Assembly: GCA_965197275.1 (NCBI GenBank)
Contig: CBDAMQ010000032.1
Coordinates: forward strand, 62,001 to 126,000
Source of the DNA: DASCOT01 sp965197275
Lineage (GTDB): Bacteria; Acidobacteriota; UBA890; WLXD01
DNA length: 64,000 bases
Reading direction: 5' to 3'
This document shows, in pieces, positions 33,405-42,165 of this stretch. The notes beneath the pieces are model-generated. The model saw nothing but the letters and a program-made list of their open reading frames with translations. It did not search any database and was not told the DNA's origin. The position numbers and the translations under genes were made by a program. Within the stretch, counting starts at the first letter, position 1; the number at the start of each line of letters is the position of its first letter.

Positions 33405-34244
33405 TCAGGCGTCCGGAGACTCCGCCGCTGCACTTTCCGGGATCAACTCTGCCTCGGTCATTCCGAGCAACTCCGAGAGCGCGATCAGCGTCCAGTAAAT
33501 GGTGCCGGCCCGCAGGCTCTCCAGACCGCCCGCGAAGGACACGACGGATAGGAAGATCACCATGTGGAATCCCCACCGCATCCCCAGCGACGCGGCGGTG
33601 TGGAAATCGGGGGGACAGAAGAGGAACGGGCCGATCTTCATCGCCACGAGATAGGCGAGGAATAGCGCTGCTTCCCATCCCTCGCCCGAGGCCGCCAGCA
33701 GATAGAAGATCCCCAGCGTTGCCAGGATCGCGAACCTTGCAAGCCGGAGACGACCCTTCGCGGGCAACAGCGTGGCGACGCCCAGAAAACCGGTTGCGTG
33801 GATGGCGATGAACTCGAGCAGGACGGCGCGTTTCAGGAAGTCGGCGCCGACGTTGAAGAACCCCACGCCGGTGGCTTCCACGGCGTAGTACTGGGCGACG
33901 AGGTAGGTCACGGGAAGGGCGGCGACGACGTAGCGCAGTGTTGTTATGCGGCCCAGGAGGTAGCGTGCGCCGCGCAGGGGGAAGGGTGCCTTAGTCGGAA
34001 TCGCCTCGTTGACGAGCATGTAGAAGCCGGCCGCGAGGAAGATCGCGCCGAGCAATACGAACACGCCCGAAAACAGGAACAGGAACAGTCGTAGCGCCCA
34101 ATGGACCGGTTCGGTCGTATCGAGGAGGCCGACCGCGACCGCCATGAACGGAGTTGCGATCGCCAGGGTCGCAATCCCGATGCCGAGCCCCATGGGGCCC
34201 GTGATCTGATCGCTGCGCTGCGTCTGTTCAGCGGTGTCCGTCAA
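33405..34244 (-). CDS. Multi-pass membrane protein of unknown function
   Basis: 279 aa, unrecognised. Roughly seven hydrophobic segments (for example LGIGIATLAIATPFMAVAVGL, LFLFLFSGVFVLLGAIFLAAG, VVAALPVTYLVAQYY, IHATGFLGVATLL, WEAALFLAYLVAMKIGPFLF) separate short loops. The first loop has a predicted interfacial helix. There is no identifiable transport or enzyme motif; a His in FIAIHATGFL and DFHTAASLGMRWGFHM could be functional. Convergent with the PQQ dehydrogenase, 18 bases apart; divergent from the esterase. Confidence 0.75.
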   Translation of the reverse strand: MTDTAEQTQRSDQITGPMGLGIGIATLAIATPFMAVAVGLLDTTEPVHWALRLFLFLFSGVFVLLGAIFLAAGFYMLVNEAIPTKAPFPLRGARYLLGRITTLRYVVAALPVTYLVAQYYAVEATGVGFFNVGADFLKRAVLLEFIAIHATGFLGVATLLPAKGRLRLARFAILATLGIFYLLAASGEGWEAALFLAYLVAMKIGPFLFCPPDFHTAASLGMRWGFHMVIFLSVVSFAGGLESLRAGTIYWTLIALSELLGMTEAELIPESAAAESPDA

Positions 34245-34420
34245 TCTCAGCGCTCGTGGTGGCGGATCCCTGGATCATCGTTTGCACCCGGTCGCGTGTC
34301 TCGCCCGTTCGTCGATGCCGTTGAACACTCTACCGACTCGCCTCTGTTGGATCTCCTGCGCGCGGACGATAGTCTTCACGGCCTTGTCCGCTGAGGTCTT
34401 GATCCGAGGAGAGCGCCATC

Positions 34421-35488
34421 ATGGCCATGCCGAGCTTGCCTGGTCGACTGGGCAACCCGAGCAGCCTGTTGAATACGGATCCGCGCGCCGACCCCCGTAT
34501 GGTGGCGGCTCTGGCGGTAGTCGGCCTGGACGGGGCGCCGGAGCCGGCCGGGGTCGATACCAGCACACCGATCGAGGAAGCACTGGAGTTCGCGCGCGTC
34601 GTCGAGCCCGCCTTCGAGCAGATCTTCGACACGATCTTCGCCGGACTGACGCCGGTTCGGGGCGTCACGTCGCGCACCGAGACCATCAAGGGTGCGGACG
34701 GCAACGACATTCCGCTCTATGTGCACGTGCCGGATTCAATCAGCGGACCCATGCCTGCCGTGCTCCACATTCACGGGGGTGGCATGGTGATTCTCCGCGC
34801 CGCTGGTTCCAACTATGTGCGCTGGCGCGACGAGCTGGCGGCTACCGGCATGGTGGTCGTGGGCGTGGAGTTCCGTAACGGCGCCGGCGTGCTCGGTGAC
34901 CACCCGTTCCCTGCCGGGCTGAACGACTGCGCCTCGGCGCTGGGCTGGCTGCATGAGAACCGGGAGGATCTCGGGGTCTCGACAATCGTCGCCTCCGGTG
35001 AGTCCGGCGGCGGCAATCTGTCGCTGGCCACCGCACTGAAAGCCAAGCGCGACGGCACACTGCATCAGCTCGACGGGGTATACGCGCAGTGCCCCTATAT
35101 CTCGAATCTCTACGGCGATCCGCCGGCCGAGCTACGGTCGCTGGTCGAAAACGATCGTTACTTCCTCAATGTCTCGCAGATGGGAGCGTTCGCCGGACTG
35201 TACGACCCAGACGGCACCAACGCCACCAACCCCCTCGCCTGGCCGTATCACGCATCCAGGAGCGATCTCGAAGGTCTGCCGCCCCACGTGATCTCGGTGA
35301 ACGAGCTCGACCCGCTCCGCGACGAGGGCCTGATCTACTACCAGCAACTGCTCGCCGCGGGTGTGCCGACCGTCAGCCGAACCGTGAACGGGACGTGTCA
35401 CGGCGGCGATTGCATGTTTCGCGCGGAGATGCCGGAGGTGTACCTGTCCACTGTGCGCGACATCAAGAGCTTTGCCGCGTCGTTTTAG
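34421..35488 (+). CDS. Alpha/beta hydrolase, HSL-type esterase
   Basis: 355 aa. An oxyanion-hole motif HIHGGGMV (about residues 110-117), nucleophile elbow ASGESGGGNLSL (Ser about 190), catalytic Asp in NELDPLRDEG (about 295) and His in GTCHGGDCMF (about 325) give the complete hormone-sensitive-lipase triad. No signal peptide is seen. Acts on acyl esters of small molecules; substrate not predictable. A GAGGAGAG stretch lies upstream of ATG 34421, and the SDR gene at 35584 follows after about 95 bases on the same strand. Confidence 0.85.
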   Translation: MAMPSLPGRLGNPSSLLNTDPRADPRMVAALAVVGLDGAPEPAGVDTSTPIEEALEFARVVEPAFEQIFDTIFAGLTPVRGVTSRTETIKGADGNDIPLYVHVPDSISGPMPAVLHIHGGGMVILRAAGSNYVRWRDELAATGMVVVGVEFRNGAGVLGDHPFPAGLNDCASALGWLHENREDLGVSTIVASGESGGGNLSLATALKAKRDGTLHQLDGVYAQCPYISNLYGDPPAELRSLVENDRYFLNVSQMGAFAGLYDPDGTNATNPLAWPYHASRSDLEGLPPHVISVNELDPLRDEGLIYYQQLLAAGVPTVSRTVNGTCHGGDCMFRAEMPEVYLSTVRDIKSFAASF

Positions 35489-35583
35489 TCTCGCACGAGC
35501 CAATCCGAGGCGCGTAAGTACCGCCTGTCAGCATCTTGCTGGACACCCTGCTCTTGCTAGACAACCTGGAGGCCGGATCGAAA

Positions 35584-36441
35584 ATGGGAGTCCTCGACGG
35601 CACCGTTGCCGTGATCACCGGCAGCGGTCGGGCGCGCGGCATGGGAGAGGCGTCGGCGTTGAAGCTGGCGGAGGAAGGCGCGGCCGTCGTGGTCACCGAC
35701 ATCTGCCAGCCGTACGCCGAGGATCTCGGCAATGCGACCTCAGAGGCCAACGCCGCGCTCGGATCGAAGGGACACCTCGACGACCTCGTCGGCCAGATCG
35801 AAGCCGCCGGCGGGCGGGCGCTGGGCGTGTGCTGCGATGTGGCGTCGCGCGACGATGTCGAGCGCCTCGTCGTCGGCGCCATTGATGCGTTCGGCCGGCT
35901 CGACATCCTGGTGAACTGCGCCGCCACCACGGTTGGAACCGGGCCGTTTCTGGATATTCCCGAGCCCGCCTGGGACAAGACCTTTGCCGTCAACGCCAAA
36001 GGCCCGTTCTACACCATGCGCGCCGCGATACCCGAGATGCGCAAGGTCGGGGGCGGCAAGATCGTGAATGTGGTCACATCGTTCAGCGGTGGTGCTGGCT
36101 ACGGCGCCTACATAGCCAGCAAGGCCGCCTTGTGGTCGATGACCGAGGCGGTTGCCCAGGAATTCGCTCCCGAGAACATCCTCGTCAACTCGATCATGCC
36201 CGGCTGGGTGGCCACGCAGATGGGCGAGCACGAGCTGGCGTGGTTCGCGCGTGAGAAGGAAACCTCGGTCGAGCATGTCGAGCGGGAGATCTCCGGGAGC
36301 ATCCCGCGCGGCCGGCGCGCCGACGCGCTCGACATCGCCAACCTGATTCTGTTCCTGGTGTCGCCGGCGAACGACTACATCGTCGGGCAGAACATCAAGA
36401 TCGATGGCGGCTTCGACATGACCCGCGCCCTGGAGCTCTGA
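35584..36441 (+). CDS. SDR-family NAD(P)-dependent oxidoreductase
   Basis: 285 aa from ATG 35584 (GAGGCCGGAT upstream); the frame is open further back. Cofactor motif TGSGRARGMGEASA (about residues 10-23), CAATTVG (the NNAG position, about 105) and catalytic VTSFSGGAGYGAYIASKAA (Ser-x12-Tyr-x3-Lys). The NNAG is CAAT here, a common divergent form. Insert around residues 45-60 (QPYAEDLGNATSEANAALG) is longer than in the SDR at 29306. It may act with the esterase and the VOC protein next door, but substrates are unknown. Confidence 0.88.
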   Translation: MGVLDGTVAVITGSGRARGMGEASALKLAEEGAAVVVTDICQPYAEDLGNATSEANAALGSKGHLDDLVGQIEAAGGRALGVCCDVASRDDVERLVVGAIDAFGRLDILVNCAATTVGTGPFLDIPEPAWDKTFAVNAKGPFYTMRAAIPEMRKVGGGKIVNVVTSFSGGAGYGAYIASKAALWSMTEAVAQEFAPENILVNSIMPGWVATQMGEHELAWFAREKETSVEHVEREISGSIPRGRRADALDIANLILFLVSPANDYIVGQNIKIDGGFDMTRALEL

Positions 36442-36496
36442 CCATACCGGCAATCCTTCGCCCGACGCGCGAAACCACACGAGAGACGATCACGCC

Positions 36497-36844
36497 ATGC
36501 ATACGCACCACACGATCGACTACATCGAGCTCGGAGTCACCGACGTCGCCGAGGCCAAGCGCTTCTACGCCGACGCCTTCGGGTGGGAGTTCAACGACTA
36601 CGGGCCGACCTATGCGGGGATCAAAGGTGGGTCTGGGGAAGTGGGAGGGCTCGCCCAGAGCGAGGACGTCAGGCCCGGAGGCCCGCTGGTCGTGCTCTAT
36701 TCGGGCGACCTGGAGGCGAGCGTCGCTGCGGTCGAGCGCGCCGGCGGCCGGATTGTCAAAGAGATCTTCGAGTTCCCCGGCGGCCGCCGTTTCCACTTTG
36801 CCGATCCCGGCGGCAACGAGCTGGCGGTCTGGGGTCAGGCCTAG
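36497..36844 (+). CDS. VOC-superfamily (glyoxalase/bleomycin-resistance fold) protein
   Basis: 115 aa single-domain VOC protein. TIDYIELGVTDVAEAKRFYAD begins the first beta-alpha-beta-beta-beta module and GGRRFHFADPGGNELAVWG closes the second. Metal-ligand-like positions: His4/5 at the start and Glu in NELAVWG. Such small VOC proteins act as dimers in detoxification or small-molecule conversion; the reaction is unknown. It lies between the SDR and the amidohydrolase gene, which is convergent. Confidence 0.85.
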   Translation: MHTHHTIDYIELGVTDVAEAKRFYADAFGWEFNDYGPTYAGIKGGSGEVGGLAQSEDVRPGGPLVVLYSGDLEASVAAVERAGGRIVKEIFEFPGGRRFHFADPGGNELAVWGQA

Positions 36845-36869
36845 CAGACCGCGATGAAGCGGCCGAACC

Positions 36870-38162
36870 CTAGGGGCTCTCGCCGCGGAGACGGGCGCCG
36901 ATCGACTGCCGATCGATCTCGGCGCCGCGCAGGTAGACCGACGTGATTCGCCGGGTGTTCGTGATGTCCTCCAGGGGGTTCGCCTCCAGCACGATGAAGT
37001 CGGCGCTCTTGCCGGCTGCCACCGTCCCCAGATCGTCCCACCCCATCAGCGCCGCTGAGTTCCCGGTGGCGGCGACGATGACGTCGGCAGGGGACATGCC
37101 CGACCGCACCATGTCCTCCATCTCCTGATGCACCGCCCATGCGGCGCTGCCGTCGGTGCCGAAGGCGATCTTGACGCCTGCCTCGCTGAGCCTTGCCAGG
37201 CTACGGGCCTGTATTCCGAAGGCCTCCTGGGCTGCCGGGCGATCAACGGATGCTTCCTGCATCTGCTGCAGGTCGGCGGCCGGCACCGTTCCGCTCAGCC
37301 ACCCGAGATCGAGCGCCACCCCGGGGCCTGGGAGGTTCGGCACCAGCACGACGTTCGGGCGCTCGGTCCACAGCGCCACCAGCGCGTCGTCGACGTCCAG
37401 ATCACGAACGCCGTGCGCAAAAGCGTCGATGCCGGCGCGCAGGAGGCCCTTGGCATCTTCGAGATAGAAGACGTGAACGGTGACCATCAAGCCGTGCTCG
37501 TGAGCCTCGTCGATGACGGCGCCGTAGAGTTCGGGTGAGAGCTTGTCGTATTGGCCGCCGCGATCATCGACCCAGATCTTGACGATGTCCACTTCTCGAG
37601 CTGCGAGCTCCTGTACGGCAGCACGCGCCTCTTCCTCGCTCGTGACCCAGTAGGGGACTTCCGACCGTCCGGGCTCCGGCGCCGTGATGCCTCGCCCCGC
37701 GGTACGCGACCGAGCACCGTCGGGAACGATCTGGTCGCGCATCTGGAACGGGACCTCGCCGTCGTCGTGGCCGAGGCTGACGACGGCGCCGGCTCCGTAG
37801 TACGCCATGTGCTGCAGCTGGGAGGTGCGTTCGGATCGGTCGGTCGCCAAGTGGATGTGAGCGTTGACGATCGCCGGCATGACGGTGCTGCCGCCGAGAT
37901 CGACACGGGTGGAACCGGGGGGAATCTCGACGTCCGTTGACGTGCCGATGTCTATGAAGCGGTCGGTCACGACGAGGAAGACGCCATCCTCGATCACAGC
38001 CCCATCTCCGGTGATCAGCCGCGCGCCTTCGTATGCCGTTACCGCAGAGGCAACCTCCCCGCCGGTCTCCGGAGTCGTACACGCGATGATCAGAACGGCG
38101 CCAGCACAGAGTAAGGCGGGCAGTCCGGCAACCACGGAGGTCGGGCTCTCGACTCGGCGCAT
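36870..38162 (-). CDS. Amidohydrolase lipoprotein, imidazolonepropionase-like
   Basis: 430 aa from ATG 38162. A lipobox is present (LIIACTTPE, Cys about 28). Metal motif VNAHIHLATD (about residues 108-117), conserved VDIVKIWVDD Lys (about 205), VHVFYLEDAKGLL His (about 237), FAHGVRD (about 253) and FGTDGSAAW Asp (about 340) make a complete amidohydrolase site. The C-terminal AGKSADFIVLEANPLEDI strap is typical. Exported members cleave cyclic amides or N-acyl bonds; substrate unknown. Divergent from the DUF1592 gene, whose promoter region (38205-38276) includes CTATAACT. Confidence 0.82.
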   Translation of the reverse strand: MRRVESPTSVVAGLPALLCAGAVLIIACTTPETGGEVASAVTAYEGARLITGDGAVIEDGVFLVVTDRFIDIGTSTDVEIPPGSTRVDLGGSTVMPAIVNAHIHLATDRSERTSQLQHMAYYGAGAVVSLGHDDGEVPFQMRDQIVPDGARSRTAGRGITAPEPGRSEVPYWVTSEEEARAAVQELAAREVDIVKIWVDDRGGQYDKLSPELYGAVIDEAHEHGLMVTVHVFYLEDAKGLLRAGIDAFAHGVRDLDVDDALVALWTERPNVVLVPNLPGPGVALDLGWLSGTVPAADLQQMQEASVDRPAAQEAFGIQARSLARLSEAGVKIAFGTDGSAAWAVHQEMEDMVRSGMSPADVIVAATGNSAALMGWDDLGTVAAGKSADFIVLEANPLEDITNTRRITSVYLRGAEIDRQSIGARLRGESP

Positions 38163-38276
38163 TTGGTCCTCGCAGCGAAGTATGGCTCGGTAGGGTTGCG
38201 ACATGCCGTCGCGATCCGGTGGATCTGCAAGCCCACCATGCTATAACTGCTCGAGCAAGGCCTTGAAGGACAACAT

Positions 38277-40709
38277 ATGAAGACAATCGCTGCAGGTGCC
38301 GGAATCGTCGCGATCTGGCTTGCCGCTGGAAGTCAGCCCGCCGCGATCGGTGCGACCAGCTGGCCAGATGCAACCGCAACCGCGGTTGCATCATGGGCCG
38401 CAGGTCCGTCACCGACACCCCCGGAGGAACTGAACCCGGTCATCGGGCAGTACTGTGTCCGCTGCCACAACGACCAGACTCTGCGAGGCAACCTCTCGCT
38501 CGAGACCTTCGACGCTGCCGCTGCACACGAGCGGGCCGCCGTCGCTGAGAAGATGATCGTCAAGCTCCGTGCCGGCATGATGCCTCCACCCGGCAACCGC
38601 CGCCCGGACGCGGATACGCTTCTGACGCTTGTCGAGACGCTGGAGACGGTCGTCGACGCGGCGGCCGTGGGGAACCCGAATCCCGGCGCACGTCGATTCC
38701 AGCGGCTCAATCGGGCCGAGTACGAAAGGGTGATTCGCGATCTGCTGGCCCTCGAGGTGGATGCCAGCCGCTGGCTCCCCGGTGACACCTATCTGGGCAA
38801 CTTCGACAATATGTCCGACGCGCAGGGGCTCTCGACCACCTTGCTCGAGGCCTACCTTCGGGCCGCGACCGACGTCAGCCGCCTGGCCGTCGGCAACCCT
38901 GAGGCGGTTTCCAGCAGCACGAAGTACACCAACCCGATCGAGGTATCGCAGCACGCCTGGGATCACATCGACGGGACGCCGTACGGAACCCGGGGCGGAA
39001 TGGTGGTTACCCACGACTTTCCCACCGACGGGGAATACGTGTTCTCGGTCGAGACACAGTTCGGAAACGGGACCGGGTTCGAGGACCTCGACATCTCGAT
39101 CGACGGCGAAGGCGCGGCTCTCCTCGAGCTGCCTCACGGCGGCCCGGTGAATGAATCGATCAGCAGCGAGCCCGTGTTCGTCGCCGCCGGACAGCACCCC
39201 GTCGCTGCGGCGTTCGTTCGCCAGATCGAGGGCCCCTACGAGGATCGACTGAGCCCACACGAATGGTCCTTCGCCGGCGGCGAGGACGATGACGGGTGGG
39301 CGAACTACGGCATCACGGTGCTGCCGCACCTGAAGAACCTGATTGTCACCGGGCCGGTGCGGGCCGACGGCGTCTCCGAGACCGCCAGCAGGCGGAAGGT
39401 CTTCAGCTGTCGCCCGTCTGCCGCCGAGCAAGAACGGGCGTGCGCCGAGTCGATCGTCTCGCGCCTGATCCTCGAAGCGTACCGCCGTCCGACGACGGCC
39501 GAAGATCTCGCCGGGCCGATGTCGTTCTACGACCGCGCTGTCACCGAGGCGGGGTTCGAGACCGGCGTCCGGACCGCGCTGCAGGCAGTGTTGGCGAGCC
39601 CGTCGTTCATTTTCCGTCTCGAGCGCCAGCCGGCCAACGTCCGTCCAGGCGAGAGCTATCGGTTGAGCGACGTCGACCTGGCCTCCCGCCTGTCGTTCTT
39701 CCTGTGGGCCACGAGCCCCGACCGGGAACTACTCGACGTGGCTGCAAGCGGGCGGCTGTCGGAACCACATGTCCTGGAGCAGCAGGTCCGCCGAATGCTC
39801 GAGGATCCCCGCTCCGAGGGGCTCGCGACGCGGTTTGCCTCGCAGTGGCTGCGCCTACAAGACGTCGAGGACAACAAGCCGGAGACCTTCCTGTATCCCG
39901 ACTTCACCGGACAGCTGCGTGACGACCTCGTGCGGGAGACCCAGCTGCTGTTCATGCACCTCGTGCGCGAGGATCGCAGCCTCTTGGAGCTTCTGACCGC
40001 AGATTATTCGTTTCTCAACGAGCGCTTGGCTGTTCACTATGGGATTCCCGCCGTGTCCGGCGACGAGTTCCGCCGCGTCCACTACCCGGACGAATCGCGA
40101 CGCGGTGTTCTGGGCCACGGAAGCGTCCTGTTGCTGACGTCGATGTCGGAGCGCACCTCTCCCACGCTGCGCGGCAAGTGGGTGATGGACGTGCTGATGG
40201 GGAGCCCGCCGCCGCCCCCGCCCCCGGACATCCCTGCCTTCGAGGACACCAAGGCCGCCGCCGCCGGCCGTCAGCTGACGACCCGCGAGCGGCTCGAGAT
40301 CCACGCCGCCAACCCGACCTGCAACTCCTGCCATCGGTTTATGGACCCGATCGGCCTGGCCCTCGACAGTTACGACGTGACGGGGCGGTTGCGAACTCGC
40401 GAGAACGGCGCGCCGTTGGATACGCGCGGCACGTTCTACGACGGGACGGACGTGAGCACGGCAGCCGAGCTCCTGGATGTGCTGATGAAACGTCCGATTC
40501 CGCTGGTTCGGAACTTCGCCGAGAACATGCTCGCGTACGCCATCGGCCGGCGAGCCGAGTACTACGACCAGCCGGCGATCAGGGCCCTGGTGCGCGACGC
40601 GGAGGCGAACGATTACCGCATGTCGTCGTTCATTCTGGGCGTCGTCAACAGCGTCCCCTTCCAGATGATGCGCTCCGGGGCCGTTGTAGAGCAGCAAACA
40701 GAGCCTTGA
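38277..40709 (+). CDS. DUF1592 protein with N-terminal cytochrome c domain
   Basis: 810 aa exported protein. After the signal region (GAGIVAIWLAAGSQPAA) a heme c motif Cys60-Val-Arg-Cys-His64 starts a PSCyt1-like domain. It is followed in order by DUF1587 (RFQRLNRAEYERVIRDLLAL), a carbohydrate-binding-like domain (about 215-340), DUF1595/1592 (SLVILEAYRRP; LPSFIFRLERQ, then DVDLASRLSFFLWATSPD), DUF1588 (RRGVLGHGSVLLLTSMSERT) and DUF1585 (RNFAENMLAYAIGRRAEYYD), including CNSCH at about 683, another possible heme-binding motif. Well known in Planctomycetes and Acidobacteria; likely an extracellular redox protein acting on polymers. First gene of a four-gene operon; AAGGA upstream of ATG. Confidence 0.88.
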   Translation: MKTIAAGAGIVAIWLAAGSQPAAIGATSWPDATATAVASWAAGPSPTPPEELNPVIGQYCVRCHNDQTLRGNLSLETFDAAAAHERAAVAEKMIVKLRAGMMPPPGNRRPDADTLLTLVETLETVVDAAAVGNPNPGARRFQRLNRAEYERVIRDLLALEVDASRWLPGDTYLGNFDNMSDAQGLSTTLLEAYLRAATDVSRLAVGNPEAVSSSTKYTNPIEVSQHAWDHIDGTPYGTRGGMVVTHDFPTDGEYVFSVETQFGNGTGFEDLDISIDGEGAALLELPHGGPVNESISSEPVFVAAGQHPVAAAFVRQIEGPYEDRLSPHEWSFAGGEDDDGWANYGITVLPHLKNLIVTGPVRADGVSETASRRKVFSCRPSAAEQERACAESIVSRLILEAYRRPTTAEDLAGPMSFYDRAVTEAGFETGVRTALQAVLASPSFIFRLERQPANVRPGESYRLSDVDLASRLSFFLWATSPDRELLDVAASGRLSEPHVLEQQVRRMLEDPRSEGLATRFASQWLRLQDVEDNKPETFLYPDFTGQLRDDLVRETQLLFMHLVREDRSLLELLTADYSFLNERLAVHYGIPAVSGDEFRRVHYPDESRRGVLGHGSVLLLTSMSERTSPTLRGKWVMDVLMGSPPPPPPPDIPAFEDTKAAAAGRQLTTRERLEIHAANPTCNSCHRFMDPIGLALDSYDVTGRLRTRENGAPLDTRGTFYDGTDVSTAAELLDVLMKRPIPLVRNFAENMLAYAIGRRAEYYDQPAIRALVRDAEANDYRMSSFILGVVNSVPFQMMRSGAVVEQQTEP

Positions 40710-40743
40710 AACTCAACGCCTGACCACCAGGACAGCGAACGCC

Positions 40744-42165
40744 ATGAAATACATCACGGGTAAGCACCTCTCGCGTCGGACCTTCATCCGCGGCACAGGC
40801 GCCAGCGTGGCGCTGCCGTTCCTCGACGCCATGATCCCAGCGGGACGGAGCTGGCGAGGCGAGACTCCCTTCACGCGGCTGGTGTGCATCGAGGAATCGA
40901 TGGGCGCTGCCGGTTGCAGCGATTGGGGCGCCGCCCGGCACCTGTTCGCCCCGGCTCAGGTCGGTCGTGGCTTCGAGATCAGCGCCGGCAGCCAGCTTGC
41001 GCCGCTTGCCGACTTCCGCGACTCCATGACGATCGTCAGCAACACCGACGTTCGGGCCGCCGAGCCGTGGCGTGCGGAGGAGATTGGCGGCGATCATGAT
41101 CGCTCGACGGCCGTGTTCCTTACGCAAGCACACCCGAAGCAGACGCAGGGGTCGGACATCTACCTCGGAACGTCGCTCGACCAGCTCCACGCCCAGCGCT
41201 TCGGGCGCGACACCGTGCTGCCGTCGCTCGAGCTGTGTATCGAGGAAATCGATCGTGGCGGCGGTTGCGAATACAACTATCACTGTGCCTACACTCACTC
41301 GCTCGCCTGGACCTCCCCCAACCAGCCGTTGCCGGCGATACGCGAGCCGCGGGTGGCGTTCGAACGATTGTTTGGTGCAGGGGATACCCCGGAGGATCGC
41401 GCCGCCCGTCGTCGCGCGGATCGGAGCCTGATCGACTGGATCGCCACCGAGGTGGCGCGGCTCAAGCGCAGCCTGGGCGCGGTGGATCGCGTCGCCCTGG
41501 ACGAGTACGTGGAGCATATTCGCGAGATCGAGCGGCGCATTCAGCTGGTGGAGGCGCGCAATACGAGCGGCGAGTTGCGGGAAATGCCCGAAGCGCCCAC
41601 CGGGATTCCGGACTCGTTCGACGAGCACATGCAGCTGATGTTCGATCTGCAGGTGCTGGCACTGCGAACGGATCTCACCCGCGTCATCACGTTCAAGACG
41701 GGCCTCGATCTGTCGAACCGCACGTTTCCGAACAGCGGCGTACCGAAGTCCATCCATTCGCTCTCCCACCACGGCAACGTCGAAGCGAACCTCACGAACT
41801 TTCACCAGATCAACACCTACCGCCTCGGGCAGCTCGCGTACTTCCTGCAGAAGATGCGGGACACGACCGAGGGCGAGGCGTCGCTGCTCGACAAGACAGC
41901 GATCGTCTGGGGGTCGCCGATGGCCGATCCCAACCTCCACAACCACCGTCGGGCTCCGCTGTTGATCCTCGGAGGTGCCAACGGCGCCCTCGAGGGTGGC
42001 TTGCACGTGCAGGCCTCTGAGGGCACGCCGATGGCGAACGCTCTGCTGAGCTTGATGCACAAGATTGGCCACGAGGACATGCAGCAGTTCGGCGACAGCA
42101 CCGGGACGCTGTCACTGGATGCCCACCAAGGCGCTGCCCCCTCGAACGGAGGTGCGGCCCGATGA
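40744..42165 (+). CDS. Tat-exported DUF1552 protein
   Basis: 473 aa. A twin-arginine signal (LSRRTFIRGTGASVALPFLD, residues about 9-28). Conserved DUF1552 parts include SNTDVRAAEP, HDRSTAVFLTQAHPK, GSDIYLGTSLDQ, ELCIEEIDRGGGCEYNY and SLSHHGN; the C-terminal region ends near HEDMQQFGDSTGTLSLD. DUF1552 proteins are almost always next to DUF1592 proteins, here 34 bases downstream, so they likely act together outside the cytoplasm. Catalytic role is not established. Overlaps the ankyrin gene by 4 bases. Confidence 0.88.
   Translation: MKYITGKHLSRRTFIRGTGASVALPFLDAMIPAGRSWRGETPFTRLVCIEESMGAAGCSDWGAARHLFAPAQVGRGFEISAGSQLAPLADFRDSMTIVSNTDVRAAEPWRAEEIGGDHDRSTAVFLTQAHPKQTQGSDIYLGTSLDQLHAQRFGRDTVLPSLELCIEEIDRGGGCEYNYHCAYTHSLAWTSPNQPLPAIREPRVAFERLFGAGDTPEDRAARRRADRSLIDWIATEVARLKRSLGAVDRVALDEYVEHIREIERRIQLVEARNTSGELREMPEAPTGIPDSFDEHMQLMFDLQVLALRTDLTRVITFKTGLDLSNRTFPNSGVPKSIHSLSHHGNVEANLTNFHQINTYRLGQLAYFLQKMRDTTEGEASLLDKTAIVWGSPMADPNLHNHRRAPLLILGGANGALEGGLHVQASEGTPMANALLSLMHKIGHEDMQQFGDSTGTLSLDAHQGAAPSNGGAAR

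Noticed and set aside
40645..42072. Minus-strand 475-codon frame
   Set aside because: Antisense shadow of the DUF1552 gene.
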